A DNA stretch of 64,000 nt from Flavobacteriales bacterium (GCA_026129465.1 JAHCIA010000001.1:3011503-3075502), one strand, 5' to 3'. Counted from the first letter of the stretch, positions 43,745 through 52,828 are shown. Made by a program: numbers and translations. The notes: generated by a model not told the origin, from the sequence alone.

Positions 43745-45331
43745 GTGGCCGCCCGCCGCTCGTTCCGCATTCCTGCCGTGTTCGCCTGGTCGCTGGCCAC
43801 CTTGCCGGTGCTGGCGCAACATGCGCCGGTGCCCCTGCAACGCGACTTCAACGCGGACATCGAACGGGCCGGTGCCTTGCGGGAAAGCCGCATGCACACA
43901 GGGCTCAAGCCCTTGATCGGATCGCGCGCCGAGTTGGACGATGTGCTCGGCTACCGCCAGGACAGTACCCGGCATTACTACTGGCTGACCGAGAAACTGC
44001 TGCGCGACCACCTCCTGGAGGTGAAAGGTGATGGCTTCCGATTGATCGCCGATCCGCTCTTCGAGTTCCAATGGGGCATCGACGAGGGCGACCCCTCGGA
44101 CTATCCCACCAACCGGCGCTACCGGGTGAACACCCGGGGTGTGCGGGTGAAGGGCGACCTGGGCGGCAAGATCTCCTTCGAGTCCATGTTCCATGAGACG
44201 CAGACGGTGCTGCCGGGCTACCTCCACCGCATGGTGCAGGAGGAGGGCGTGCTGATGGGGCACGGCCGGGTGAAGTTCGATGGTGGTGTGGTGGACGTGG
44301 GTTGGTCACGTTCCTGCGTCAGTTATGTGCCGGTGCGCTGGTTGAACCTGCAGGTGGGGCATGGGAGGCACTTCGTGGGCCATGGCCACCGGTCCATGTT
44401 GCTCAGCGACCAGGCTCCCGACGCGCCCTATGTCAAGGCCAGCTTCCTGTTGCTCCAGGATCGCGTGCAGTACACCACCTGGCACACCAAGCTCACGCAC
44501 CGCCTGCGCACGCCTGACGATCGCCTGGCGGCGGGTGATGCCAGCGAAGCCATCTTCTATTGGTCGCGCGCTCGGTTCAACCATCTGTCCGCCCGCATGG
44601 GCCGCGTCGAGCTGGGCCTCTTCGATGCCACCATCTTCCGCAACATCGATGAGAACGGCCTGGTGGCCTTCGACGCCCTGGAGCTGAATCCCTTGGTGGG
44701 CGTGGCCGGTCTGGTGGCCGGCTTCGATGGCCCCTACAAGACCTTGGTCGGCGCCGACCTGAAGGTGCGCTTGCACGACCAAGCCATCGTCTATGGCCAA
44801 TGGGCCAGCGACCGGCCGGGCGAACGCATGGCCTGGCAGGCCGGATTGCGCGTCTTCGACCTGCCGGTCCAGGGCATGAACGCGCAGGTGGAGTACAACA
44901 CGGCCGACGCCTTCATGTACATGAGCGATCCCGTGCGGCAGGCCTATGTGCATGCGGCCACACCCTTGGCGCATCCCATGGGCGCCCATTTCGAGGAGGT
45001 GACGGCCATGCTGGAACACACCTACCGGCGCTTCCGTGGCCAGGCCCGGGTGAATCTGGCCCACTACAACAAGGACCGCGGCTTTCTGGAGAACCATGGC
45101 GGTGACCTGCTGAAGCCCGACGTACCCGCATCCGCCCCGGAAGGCCCCTGGGCACAGCGACTGACCTTCCTGGACCTGAACGGCTCCTACCTTTTCAACC
45201 CGAAGACCAACATGCGCCTGGTGGCCGGATTCATGCGCCGCGACCTGCAGGGCGCGCCGGACATCCGCCAGTCGGGCTACCTCTACATCGCCCTGCGCAC
45301 CGGTCTCTACGACCGCTATTACGATCTTTGA
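43745..45331 (+). CDS. RemB/Wzi-like outer membrane barrel protein (first copy)
   Basis: 528 residues from the GTG at 43745, which directly opens the signal MAARRSFRIPAVFAWSLATL and VLAQ. The family hallmark GHGHRSMLLSD lies mid-protein, with FDALELNPLVG, VEYNTADAFMYMSD and TPLAHPMGAHFEE further on and a C-terminal barrel strand YLYIALRTGLYDRYY. Proteins of this group are annotated as capsule assembly Wzi family or gliding protein RemB and form barrels that hold surface polysaccharide. It shares these motifs with the gene at 46463, with a MraY/WecA-type enzyme between them. Confidence 0.82.
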   Translation: MAARRSFRIPAVFAWSLATLPVLAQHAPVPLQRDFNADIERAGALRESRMHTGLKPLIGSRAELDDVLGYRQDSTRHYYWLTEKLLRDHLLEVKGDGFRLIADPLFEFQWGIDEGDPSDYPTNRRYRVNTRGVRVKGDLGGKISFESMFHETQTVLPGYLHRMVQEEGVLMGHGRVKFDGGVVDVGWSRSCVSYVPVRWLNLQVGHGRHFVGHGHRSMLLSDQAPDAPYVKASFLLLQDRVQYTTWHTKLTHRLRTPDDRLAAGDASEAIFYWSRARFNHLSARMGRVELGLFDATIFRNIDENGLVAFDALELNPLVGVAGLVAGFDGPYKTLVGADLKVRLHDQAIVYGQWASDRPGERMAWQAGLRVFDLPVQGMNAQVEYNTADAFMYMSDPVRQAYVHAATPLAHPMGAHFEEVTAMLEHTYRRFRGQARVNLAHYNKDRGFLENHGGDLLKPDVPASAPEGPWAQRLTFLDLNGSYLFNPKTNMRLVAGFMRRDLQGAPDIRQSGYLYIALRTGLYDRYYDL

Positions 45332-45347
45332 ACGCCTCCCACGACAC

Positions 45348-46466
45348 GTGAAGGAACACGGCTATATCCTGGTGCTCGGTTTCTTCACCGCCTTCATGGT
45401 GGTGCTCTTCACCATGCCCTCGCTCATCAAGGTGGCGCGCATCAAGCACCTGGTCGATGAGCCCGGCGACTTGCGCAAGCTCCATGCGCGCAGCGTGCCC
45501 ACCATCGGGGGCATCATCATCTTCGCCGCCATCATCTTCTCCTACGCGCTCTGGTTCCCCGAGGCCAAGCTTCTGGGAACGGACGAGGACGGCTACCGTT
45601 TCCTCTACTTGGCCATGGGCCAGGCCTACGCGGAGTTCAAGTTCATCCTGGCGGCCATGGTGTTGCTCTTCTTCATCGGCGTGAAGGATGACATCGTGGG
45701 TTTCTCTCCGGTGAAGAAGCTGCTGGGCCATATCGTGGTGGGCTACATCCTGGTGGTGGTGGCGGGCGTGCGCATCAATGACCTGCACGGCATTTTCGGC
45801 GTCTACGAAGTGCCCGACTATGTGGCCATCGGCTTCTCCTTCTTCGTGTACGTGGTGCTGGTGAACGCCTTCAACCTGATCGACGGCGTGGATGGGCTGG
45901 CCGGCGGCGTGGGCCTGATCGCCGCCATGGCCTATGGCACCTGGCTGCTGCTCGCGGGCAATGTGGCGCTGGCGCTGCTCGCCTTCGTGCTGGCCGGGGC
46001 CCTGGTGGGCTTCCTCGTCTTCAATTACCACCCGGCGCGCATCTTCATGGGCGACAGCGGCTCGCTGATCATCGGCGCCATCCTGGCCGTGCTGGCCATG
46101 CGCATCGTGGACCACGATACCTCGCGCCTGCCCATCCAACTGAAGCAGATCCCAACCCCCATCTTCGTCATGGCGGTGGTGGCCTATCCGCTGGTGGACA
46201 CCCTGCGCGTCTTCATCGTGCGCATGGCGCGCGGCATATCGCCATTCGCCGCCGACCGCAACCACATCCACCACCGGTTGCTGGACATGGGTCTGGGCCA
46301 TCGGGGCACGGCGGCCATCCTCTACTTCTACGCCATCCTCATCATCGCGCTCAGTCTCATCACGCGGAAGTGGCACCCGAATGTGGGGCTGATGGTCCTG
46401 GGTTCCACCGCCTTCGTGCTGGCCATGCTGCCCTTCGTACTTCCCAAGCGCAAGGACGAGGCATGA
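45348..46466 (+). CDS. MraY/WecA-type undecaprenyl-phosphate sugar-phosphate transferase
   Basis: A polytopic membrane enzyme of 372 residues (about 10-11 helices) starting at GTG 45348. Active-site motifs are present: GVKDDIVGFSP, NAFNLIDGVDGLAGG, FNYHPARIFMGDSGSL and the histidine-rich RNHIHHRLL of the WecA branch. It should transfer a sugar-1-phosphate (GlcNAc, or a related sugar) to undecaprenyl phosphate, starting a surface glycan. The sugar specificity cannot be read here. It lies 16 bases after one barrel gene and overlaps the next as ATGA. Confidence 0.92.
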   Translation: MKEHGYILVLGFFTAFMVVLFTMPSLIKVARIKHLVDEPGDLRKLHARSVPTIGGIIIFAAIIFSYALWFPEAKLLGTDEDGYRFLYLAMGQAYAEFKFILAAMVLLFFIGVKDDIVGFSPVKKLLGHIVVGYILVVVAGVRINDLHGIFGVYEVPDYVAIGFSFFVYVVLVNAFNLIDGVDGLAGGVGLIAAMAYGTWLLLAGNVALALLAFVLAGALVGFLVFNYHPARIFMGDSGSLIIGAILAVLAMRIVDHDTSRLPIQLKQIPTPIFVMAVVAYPLVDTLRVFIVRMARGISPFAADRNHIHHRLLDMGLGHRGTAAILYFYAILIIALSLITRKWHPNVGLMVLGSTAFVLAMLPFVLPKRKDEA

Positions 46467-48058
46467 GACGCTGGGCGTTGGTGCCGGTGCTCTGCTGGGC
46501 CATGTCGGCGCACGCCCAGCCCGCCTGGTTGCCCCTGAGTCGCGATGTGGAGCGGCCCCATGCGAAAGGCCTGCAGGCCGTAGGGTCGGAGGCGCACACC
46601 GCCATACGCCCCTACCGCCGGGAAGAGGTCCAGGCGCTTGCCGTGGAGGACAGCATCCGGCTGAGCGCCGTGCTGCCCGCTTTGGACCGATGGGCGGGCG
46701 TGCGCAACGGCCGGAAGTTCCGCTGGGGACCCTTGCTGGACGCCTCAGCGGGTTTTTCAGCGATGGAGGAGCAGCCTCTGTTGCCGAGAGCCGGCGCGGG
46801 TTTCTGGTCCGACCTGGACCTCGGCGACAAATGGTCCTTCCACCTGGACGCCCAGACCTGGGGCGAGCGATTCGTGGACTATATGGACACCCTGGTGCGC
46901 GCCACGCGGGTCGCTCCCGGCGAAGGCTATGCCTATGGCGATGGGCCCGAATTCGGCCACTTCGAGGTGAACGGGCAGGTGAGTTGGGACCCCGGGCGCT
47001 TCTTCAACCTCACCGCTGGCCGCGGACGGAACGCCATCGGTGATGGCCACCGCTCGATGATGCTCTCCGATGAAGCGGCCTCCTACCCATTCCTGCGGAT
47101 CACCACTTCGGTCTGGCGCATCCGGTACATGAACCTCTTCGCCCGCATGAGCGACATCCGCGGATCGCGTGGATACATCGGCGACTACCGGCCGAAGTAC
47201 GCCAGCATGCACTACTTGAGCTGGAACATCACCAAGCGGATCAACGTGGGACTCTTCGAAGCGATCATGTGGAGCGCCGGAGACAGCACCTATCCGCGTG
47301 GTTTCGACCTGCACTACCTGAACCCCCTCATCTTCTACCGCCCGGTGGAGTTCCAGATCGGATCGCCGGACAACGCGCTGCTCGGCGGATCCTTCAGTGT
47401 GAAAGTGTGGAAGCACACGATGGTCTATGGGCAGGTGATGCTGGACGAATTGCTGCTGGACGAGGTGCGCGGCGGCAAAGGCTGGTGGGCCAACAAACAA
47501 TCGCTGCAATTGGGCGTGGTGGCCCGCGAAGCCTTCGGCGTGCACGGCCTGCACTTGCGTGCCGAGTGGGACTACGTGCGTCCCTTCATGTACACCCATT
47601 CGGACACGCGGCAGAACTATGCCCACTTCGGCCAACCGCTGGCCCATCCCTTCGGCAGCAACGTGCAGGAAGCCATCGTGCATGCCGAGCGTGACCATGG
47701 CCGCTGGATGTATGGGCTGCGCACCAGCATGGCATGGTTGGGCAGTGACACGGAGTACAGTTACGGGAACAACATTTTCCGCCCCGAGCGCGACCGGCCG
47801 CGGGATGCGGGTGGCAACCCGGTGAACTACGGCTACTACCCCGGCAACGCCAGCCTGGTGACCCTGTTCCATGGAGAAGCGCGAGGCGGCTTCTTGTTGG
47901 ATCCGAGTACAGGCACCCGGCTGGAAGCCTCCTACCTGTACCGGCAGCGTGATGCGGAAGGCGGCAATACCACCACCACGCACTTCTTCCGGCTGGGCGT
48001 GGTGTGCCATTTACGCGAGCGGCATCCGGAGCAGGAGGTGCGCTACCTGCTGCCCTGA
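46463..48058 (+). CDS. RemB/Wzi-like outer membrane barrel protein (second copy)
   Basis: 531 residues from the ATG at 46463, with signal MRRWALVPVLCWAMSAHAQ. It carries IGDGHRSMMLSDEAASYPFLR, LHYLNPLIFYRPVEFQIGSP, VYGQVMLDELLLDEV, DYVRPFMYTHSDTRQNYAHF, and QPLAHPFGSN, a motif set I associate with RemB (Flavobacterium gliding protein) and Wzi-like barrels. It is a diverged paralogue of the 43745 protein and is translationally coupled to the WecA-type gene. Confidence 0.85.
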   Translation: MRRWALVPVLCWAMSAHAQPAWLPLSRDVERPHAKGLQAVGSEAHTAIRPYRREEVQALAVEDSIRLSAVLPALDRWAGVRNGRKFRWGPLLDASAGFSAMEEQPLLPRAGAGFWSDLDLGDKWSFHLDAQTWGERFVDYMDTLVRATRVAPGEGYAYGDGPEFGHFEVNGQVSWDPGRFFNLTAGRGRNAIGDGHRSMMLSDEAASYPFLRITTSVWRIRYMNLFARMSDIRGSRGYIGDYRPKYASMHYLSWNITKRINVGLFEAIMWSAGDSTYPRGFDLHYLNPLIFYRPVEFQIGSPDNALLGGSFSVKVWKHTMVYGQVMLDELLLDEVRGGKGWWANKQSLQLGVVAREAFGVHGLHLRAEWDYVRPFMYTHSDTRQNYAHFGQPLAHPFGSNVQEAIVHAERDHGRWMYGLRTSMAWLGSDTEYSYGNNIFRPERDRPRDAGGNPVNYGYYPGNASLVTLFHGEARGGFLLDPSTGTRLEASYLYRQRDAEGGNTTTTHFFRLGVVCHLRERHPEQEVRYLLP

Positions 48059-48088
48059 ACCGCTGGCAGGTGATTTCCCCGCGAAGGG

Positions 48089-48096
48089 TACTTTTG
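48089..48096 (+). promoter_or_regulatory. -7 box of the cytochrome oxidase assembly operon
   Basis: TACTTTTG, exact match, followed by CGCC; transcription should begin near 48103, ahead of the TTG start at 48123. Confidence 0.55.
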
Positions 48097-48122
48097 CGCC
48101 GCTCCGTTCGCCCGAACCCCTC

Positions 48123-49016
48123 TTGGCCCGTTCCGCCGCATACGCCGCCTCTTCGCCCTGGTCCAGGGTCCGCGAATTCGCCGTCCTCTTCAAGCTGCGC
48201 CTCGCCTCCCTGGTGGTGGTGAGCGCTGCGCTGGGCTACCTCATGGGCATCCCGGCGGGTGCCTTTTCCTGGGCCGGACTTTTGGGCCTGGTGGTAGCGG
48301 GTACCCTGCTCACCGGGGCCAGCAACGCCTTGAACCAGGTTCTCGAGATCCGGGAGGATGCCCTGATGGCGCGTACGGCCAACCGCCCCCTGGTGCGCGG
48401 CACGCTCACCTCCGGCCAGGCCGTGGTGGCCGCCTTCGTAGCCGGAGGCCTGGCCACGCTGATGCTCTGGCTGCAGTTCGGGCCGCTCACCGGCATCCTG
48501 GGCTTCATGTCGCTCTTCATGTATGTGGCGCTCTACACCCCGCTGAAGAAGCACAGCGCGTGGGCCGTGTTCGTGGGCGCCTTCCCGGGGGCTTTTCCGC
48601 CCATGATCGGCTACGTGGCCGCCACGGGCCAGTTCGGCCTGGGGCCGGGTCTGCTCTTCGCCATGCAGTTCATGTGGCAGTTCCCGCACTTCTGGGCCAT
48701 CGCCTGGGTGCTGCACGATGATTACCTGCGGGCCGGCTATCGCCTGCTGCCCTCAACAGGGGGCCGTGATGCGCGCAGCGCATTTCTGATCCTTTTGTAC
48801 ACCCTGTTCGTTGTTCCGGTCGGCATGATGCCCTGGGTCTTCGGTCTTACTGGAACGGCTTCCATGGTGGTGGCCGTGGTCACAGGCCTGGTGATGCTGG
48901 TGCCGGCCTTCCGACTGGTCCGCTCGCACGCGACCCGGGACGCCAGGCATCTGATGTTCGCCAGTTTCCTCTACCTGCCGTTGACCCAGCTGGCCTACGT
49001 GCTGGACCGCCTATGA
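48123..49016 (+). CDS. ctaB: Protoheme IX farnesyltransferase (heme O synthase)
   Basis: Adds a farnesyl chain to heme B to give heme O for terminal oxidases. 297 residues if started at TTG 48123; longer frames upstream overlap the RemB-like gene and lie before the promoter. UbiA-type motifs: ASNALNQVLEIREDALMART (asparagine/aspartate-rich metal site), RPLVRGTL, YTPLKKHSAWAVFVGAFPGA and FPHFWAIAWVLHDDYLRAG. Seven to nine transmembrane helices. Its stop overlaps the ATG of the next gene. Confidence 0.93.
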   Translation: MARSAAYAASSPWSRVREFAVLFKLRLASLVVVSAALGYLMGIPAGAFSWAGLLGLVVAGTLLTGASNALNQVLEIREDALMARTANRPLVRGTLTSGQAVVAAFVAGGLATLMLWLQFGPLTGILGFMSLFMYVALYTPLKKHSAWAVFVGAFPGAFPPMIGYVAATGQFGLGPGLLFAMQFMWQFPHFWAIAWVLHDDYLRAGYRLLPSTGGRDARSAFLILLYTLFVVPVGMMPWVFGLTGTASMVVAVVTGLVMLVPAFRLVRSHATRDARHLMFASFLYLPLTQLAYVLDRL

Positions 49017-49738
49017 CCAACGGGAGCTACACCCCTGAAGAGGAGCGTCAGCGCGCTTTCCGCGCCCGGCGCACCATGACACGCCTGATCGTATTCGCCA
49101 TCGTGATGTTCTTCGCCGGACTCACCAGCGCCTACGTGGTGAGCATGAGCGGCGGCTACTGGGTGCGTTTCGATCTGCCCAGGCCATTCACTTGGAGCAC
49201 GGTGGCCATCCTGCTGAGCAGTCTTACCGCCCAGTTGGCCCTGAGGAGCGCCCGGCGGGGGAGCCCCGGCCGGCTACCCGCCTTGTTGCTGGCCACCCTG
49301 GTGCTCGGCAGTGCCTTCGCCTGGTTCCAATTCCAAGGCTGGGGCGAATTGGTGCGCAAGGGCAACTACGTGGTGGGCAAGATGCTGGACAATTCCGGCC
49401 TCTACGGCGAGGAGTGGACGATCACCTACAAGGGCGAGACCCTGGTGCTGGAGAACGGCGATTTCTACCGCCCCTCCGACGGCCCGCAGGCCAAACCGCT
49501 GAACGCCGAACTGGATGAGCAGCGCAACACGGCCAGCAGCTATTTCTACGTGCTTACGGCCGCCCACCTCGCGCACCTTTTCTTCGGCCTCGTGGCGCTG
49601 GTGGTGATGACGATCATGGCCCTGCTGGGCCGCTACTCGCGCGACGACCACGCAGGACTCTGGTCCGGCGTGGTCTATTGGCACTTCCTCGGCGGGCTGT
49701 GGGTCTATCTCCTTTTGTTCCTCAGCCTGATCCATTAA
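49013..49738 (+). CDS. Cytochrome c oxidase subunit III family protein (first paralogue)
   Basis: 241 residues, with helices at MTRLIVFAIVMFFAGLTSAYVV and a C-terminal block SSYFYVLTAAHLAHLFFGLVALV ... VVYWHFLGGLWVYLLLF, the pattern of CoxC/heme-copper oxidase subunit 3. It overlaps ctaB by four bases (ATGA). Bacteroidota commonly carry two such subunit III genes in tandem. Confidence 0.88.
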   Translation: MTNGSYTPEEERQRAFRARRTMTRLIVFAIVMFFAGLTSAYVVSMSGGYWVRFDLPRPFTWSTVAILLSSLTAQLALRSARRGSPGRLPALLLATLVLGSAFAWFQFQGWGELVRKGNYVVGKMLDNSGLYGEEWTITYKGETLVLENGDFYRPSDGPQAKPLNAELDEQRNTASSYFYVLTAAHLAHLFFGLVALVVMTIMALLGRYSRDDHAGLWSGVVYWHFLGGLWVYLLLFLSLIH

Positions 49739-49762
49739 CATTGCGCCCGGAAAACCACGACC

Positions 49763-50620
49763 ATGGCAGGTGAAGCGACCAAGGCTTTGAGCAACGACGT
49801 CCTCTGGGGCGGCGGCCGATCCCCGTTCAGCATCAGCTACGGGAAAATGATGATGTGGTTCTTCCTGGTGTCGGACGCGCTGACCTTCTCCGGCCTGCTG
49901 GTGGCCTACGGCTTCGTGCGCCACAGCACCACGGATGCCTGGCCCATCGGCGACGAGGTTTTCCGGGCCCTGCCCGGCCTCTCGGGCGATTACCCGCTGA
50001 TCTACGTGGCGCTGATGACCTTCATCCTGATCATCAGTTCCGTGACCATGGTGCTCGCGGTGGAGGCGGGTCACCGCATGGACAAGAAGGGTGTGATCAA
50101 ATGGCTCTTCCTCACCGTGATCGGTGGCTTCTTCTTCGTGGGATCGCAGGCTTGGGAGTGGTACCACTTCATCCATGGCGGCGGTGGCTACATCACCACC
50201 ACCGAGGGGGCCAAGTACTGGGTCATGAACGATGACCATGACACCCACGACCCCGTCAACGCGGCGGGCTTCCATCTGCTCACGGCCAAGCCCGGCCACT
50301 ACCTGATCGGAGAGGAGCGCATCGAGGGCCCTGCTGCCGTGAAGCTCTGGGAGGACCGGGTGGCCTACATCGACGGGGCCAACATGACCCGCAACGAGTA
50401 CGGCCCGCCGCAATACGCGAACTTCTTCTTCTTCATCACCGGATTCCACGGCTTCCACGTGTTCAGCGGGGTGGTCATCAACCTCATCGTCCTGATCATG
50501 GTGATCAAGGGGGTCTTCCATCGCCGGGGCCATTATGAGATGGTGGAGAAGGTCGGCCTCTACTGGCACTTCGTGGACCTGGTCTGGGTTTTCGTGTTCA
50601 CCTTCTTCTACCTCGTCTGA
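49763..50620 (+). CDS. Cytochrome c oxidase subunit III (second paralogue)
   Basis: 285 residues, with KMMMWFFLVSDALTFSGLLVAYGFV, VGSQAWEWYHFIHGGG and NFFFFITGFHGFHVFSGVVI and the closing VGLYWHFVDLVWVFVFTFFYL, the stronger CoxC match of the pair. It contains a soluble insertion of about 80 residues (ITTTEGAKYWV to the NEYGPPQYAN segment) between helices, as in Bacteroidota homologues. Part of the aa3-type oxidase; subunits I and II are not in the window. Confidence 0.92.
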   Translation: MAGEATKALSNDVLWGGGRSPFSISYGKMMMWFFLVSDALTFSGLLVAYGFVRHSTTDAWPIGDEVFRALPGLSGDYPLIYVALMTFILIISSVTMVLAVEAGHRMDKKGVIKWLFLTVIGGFFFVGSQAWEWYHFIHGGGGYITTTEGAKYWVMNDDHDTHDPVNAAGFHLLTAKPGHYLIGEERIEGPAAVKLWEDRVAYIDGANMTRNEYGPPQYANFFFFITGFHGFHVFSGVVINLIVLIMVIKGVFHRRGHYEMVEKVGLYWHFVDLVWVFVFTFFYLV

Positions 50621-50621
50621 A

Positions 50622-50990
50622 ATGGAGCGCGACGACATCATCGAGTACAGCCTGGACGCCCACCACAGCGAGGAGGCTGGCCGGGCCATCCGCAAGAAGA
50701 TCTATTTCGTCACGATCCTGCTCACCCTGATCACCTGTGTGGAGGTGGGGCTGGGCATCGTGTGGAAAAGCTGGTTCCCCGATTCCTGGGGCATGGTGAA
50801 GTGGACCTTCATCGTCCTCACGCTGGTGAAGGCCACCTACATCGTGATGACCTTCATGCATCTGGGTGATGAGCGCCGAAACATCCGCGCGATCATTCTG
50901 CTGCCCTACGCGTTGTTCATCCTGTACCTGATCTGGATCGCGATCTGGGAATCGAACTACGTGAATTGGATCTGGAACAACTTCCTCTGA
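50622..50990 (+). CDS. Cytochrome c oxidase subunit IV family protein
   Basis: 122 residues with three hydrophobic helices: KIYFVTILLTLITCVEVGLGI, WTFIVLTLVKATYIVMTFMHLGDE and AIILLPYALFILYLIWIAI. KATYIVMTFMHL is the hallmark of prokaryotic oxidase subunit IV. It begins just after the CoxC stop. Confidence 0.9.
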   Translation: MERDDIIEYSLDAHHSEEAGRAIRKKIYFVTILLTLITCVEVGLGIVWKSWFPDSWGMVKWTFIVLTLVKATYIVMTFMHLGDERRNIRAIILLPYALFILYLIWIAIWESNYVNWIWNNFL

Positions 50991-51724
50991 GCCGGGCACC
51001 GAAGCCCGCCAGCCCAGCGGTTAAATGGCTGGTGTTGGGTGGCATCGCGCTGTTCGTGGCCAGTCTCTTCATCTTCTTCTCTCCCGCGCTGGGCCTGGTG
51101 AAACACAATTTCACCTACCTGCCCTACTACGGCCCCAAGGAACCCGTGCTTGTGGAGCGCGACGGGAAGCCGGTGGTGGATACGATCTACCATACGGTGC
51201 CGCCATTCCGTTTCACCGACCAGAGCGGCAGGCCATTCACCGACCGGGACACCGAAGGGAAGATCCTGGTGGTGGACTTCTTCTTCACGCGCTGCACCAC
51301 CATCTGCCCGCGCATGAAGGTGCGCCTCCAGCAGCTGCAGTTCAAGCTCGACGACAAGGCCTTCAGCGATGTGCTCATCCTCAGCCATACCGTGGACCCC
51401 GAGTACGACACGCCCGAGGTGCTGATGGCCCACGCGAAGCAGCTCCAGGCCGACACCAGCCGCTGGAAGTTCCTTACGGGCGACAAGCAGGCGCTCTACA
51501 CCCACGGTGCCGACGGCTTCTTCCTGGCCGCACGTGAGGATGTGCTGGCGGACGATGGCTTCCTGCACAGCGAGCAATTCGTGCTGGTGGACAAGAACAA
51601 GCACATCCGCGGCTACTACGACGGCACCACCGCCGAGGGGATGAACGCCCTGGCCGCCGATCTGAAGATGCTGTTGAAGGAGGAGAAGATCAAGGCGAAG
51701 GAGGCGCGTGAGGCCGGCCGCTGA
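50966..51724 (+). CDS. SCO1/SenC family copper chaperone
   Basis: 252 residues if started at TTG 50966, which overlaps the previous gene by 25 bases; the exact start is uncertain. One N-terminal membrane anchor (WLVLGGIALFVASLFIFF) tethers a periplasmic thioredoxin-fold domain with the copper-binding FFFTRCTTICPRM (CxxxC) and the downstream histidine in LHSEQFVLVDKNKHIRGYYDG. It should insert copper into the CuA site of cytochrome oxidase subunit II. Confidence 0.9.
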   Translation: MDLEQLPLSRAPKPASPAVKWLVLGGIALFVASLFIFFSPALGLVKHNFTYLPYYGPKEPVLVERDGKPVVDTIYHTVPPFRFTDQSGRPFTDRDTEGKILVVDFFFTRCTTICPRMKVRLQQLQFKLDDKAFSDVLILSHTVDPEYDTPEVLMAHAKQLQADTSRWKFLTGDKQALYTHGADGFFLAAREDVLADDGFLHSEQFVLVDKNKHIRGYYDGTTAEGMNALAADLKMLLKEEKIKAKEAREAGR

Positions 51725-51760
51725 ACAAGGACCGGTGCCGGACGTTCCTGCGACAACACC

Positions 51761-52309
51761 ATGAAGCCGTATCCAACCGCCCTGCTGCGCATCGCCGAAG
51801 GTCCCGCCAAGCGGTGGATCTGGGCCTTCTCGGTCACCGTGTTCCTGGCCGTGGTGCTGCTGAACCGCGTGCGCATCCTGGCACCCGAAGGGATCGACCC
51901 GCACATCTTCGCCCGCATCAACGCCACGCTGAACACCTGCGTGAGCCTCTTGCTTTTGGTGGGTCTATTCACGGCCAAAGCGCGCCTTTGGACCGCGCAC
52001 CGTGCCGCCATGCTCGGGGCGATCTCCTTCTCGGTGCTCTTCCTGGTCTCCTACATCCTGCACCATCTCTTCACCGGCGATACGACCTACGGCGGGGAGG
52101 GCCCCATCCGCTGGGTCTACTACCTCATCCTCATCACACACATCATCCTGGCCGCCGGTTCATTGCCCTTCATCCTGCTCACGGCCTACAAGGCGCTTTC
52201 GGCGAAGTATCCTGAGCACCGCAAGATCGCCAGGCGTGTGTGGCCGGTATGGTTCTATGTGAGCGTGAGTGGAGTGGTGGTCTACTTCATGATCAGCCCC
52301 TACTACTGA
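51761..52309 (+). CDS. DUF420 membrane protein
   Basis: 182 residues, about five helices, with RINATLNTCVSLLLLVGLFTA, HRAAMLGAISFSVLFLVSYI, THIILAAGSLPFILLTAYKAL and HRKIARRVWPVWFYVSVSGVVVY. DUF420 proteins are associated with cytochrome oxidase assembly (CtaM-like). Same operon, 36 bases after the SCO gene. Confidence 0.9.
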   Translation: MKPYPTALLRIAEGPAKRWIWAFSVTVFLAVVLLNRVRILAPEGIDPHIFARINATLNTCVSLLLLVGLFTAKARLWTAHRAAMLGAISFSVLFLVSYILHHLFTGDTTYGGEGPIRWVYYLILITHIILAAGSLPFILLTAYKALSAKYPEHRKIARRVWPVWFYVSVSGVVVYFMISPYY

Positions 52310-52343
52310 TCCGTGCGGGTGTCGGACCCAGCATTCCGCCGTA

Positions 52344-52351
52344 TACATTTG
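52344..52351 (+). promoter_or_regulatory. -7-like box upstream of small Cys-rich membrane protein
   Basis: TACATTTG, exact match to TAnnTTTG, 8 bases ahead of the ATG at 52360; may give an internal promoter in the oxidase operon. Confidence 0.4.
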
Positions 52352-52359
52352 TCCTGCTC

Positions 52360-52617
52360 ATGTTCCGCCATCTGCTCCTTCCACTGGTCGTGATCCTGGC
52401 CATGTCCGTACCTGCGGATGTGTGGGCGCAGGGCTGTTCCATGTGCAGGGCCGTGGTGGAAAGCGACCGGGGTGTCTTCGGCGGACGTCAGGAGATCGGC
52501 GCCGGGCTCAACACCGGGATCCTCTACCTGATGGCCGTGCCCTATGTGCTGCTCTTCCTGCTCTTCCGCAAGCGACTGGTGGCTTTCGTCAAGGAGATGT
52601 CGGGTGCGCAGGGTTGA
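52360..52617 (+). CDS. Small exported membrane protein with CxxC motif
   Basis: 85 residues from the ATG at 52360: a signal-like start (LLLPLVVILAMSVPADVWAQ), then GCSMCRAVVESDRG with a CxxC, and one C-terminal helix ILYLMAVPYVLLFLLF followed by a basic tail. Comparable small proteins close the ctaB-cox operon in other Bacteroidota as I recall, so a redox or metal role in oxidase assembly is possible but unproven. Confidence 0.65.
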   Translation: MFRHLLLPLVVILAMSVPADVWAQGCSMCRAVVESDRGVFGGRQEIGAGLNTGILYLMAVPYVLLFLLFRKRLVAFVKEMSGAQG

Positions 52618-52631
52618 GCGTGTCGTCCACC

Positions 52632-52639
52632 TACCTTCG
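52632..52639 (+). promoter_or_regulatory. -7 box ahead of the SAM riboswitch
   Basis: TACCTTCG followed by CGCC, identical to the cysC box; starts the leader that contains a small CCCAC/GTGGG hairpin (52662-52677) and the aptamer. Confidence 0.4.
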
Positions 52640-52680
52640 CGCCCATTCGTTCTTTCGCATTCCCACTTGCATGTGGGACG

Positions 52681-52790
52681 CTTATCCAGAAAGGCTGAGG
52701 GATCTGGCCCTTTGAAGCCTTGGCAACCGTCCGGTGGTCCCACCCCCGGAAAGGTGCCAAATCCAGTCCGCCGCATGGCGGAGAAGATGA
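52681..52790 (+). ncRNA. SAM-I (S-box) riboswitch aptamer
   Basis: Conserved S-box blocks in order: CTTATC (52681-52686), AGAAAGGCTGAGGGATCTGG, GAAGCCTTGGCAACC (52714-52727 region), AAAGGTGCCAAATCC (52750-52764) and GAAGATGAG (52782-52790), whose GATGAG closes P1 with CTTATC. Binding of S-adenosylmethionine should stabilise P1 and favour the terminator at 52829-52861, turning off the methionine synthase genes that follow. Confidence 0.92.
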
Positions 52791-52828
52791 GCCGTGATCG
52801 GGTCCTTGCCTTGAAGCGAACAGGGTAT

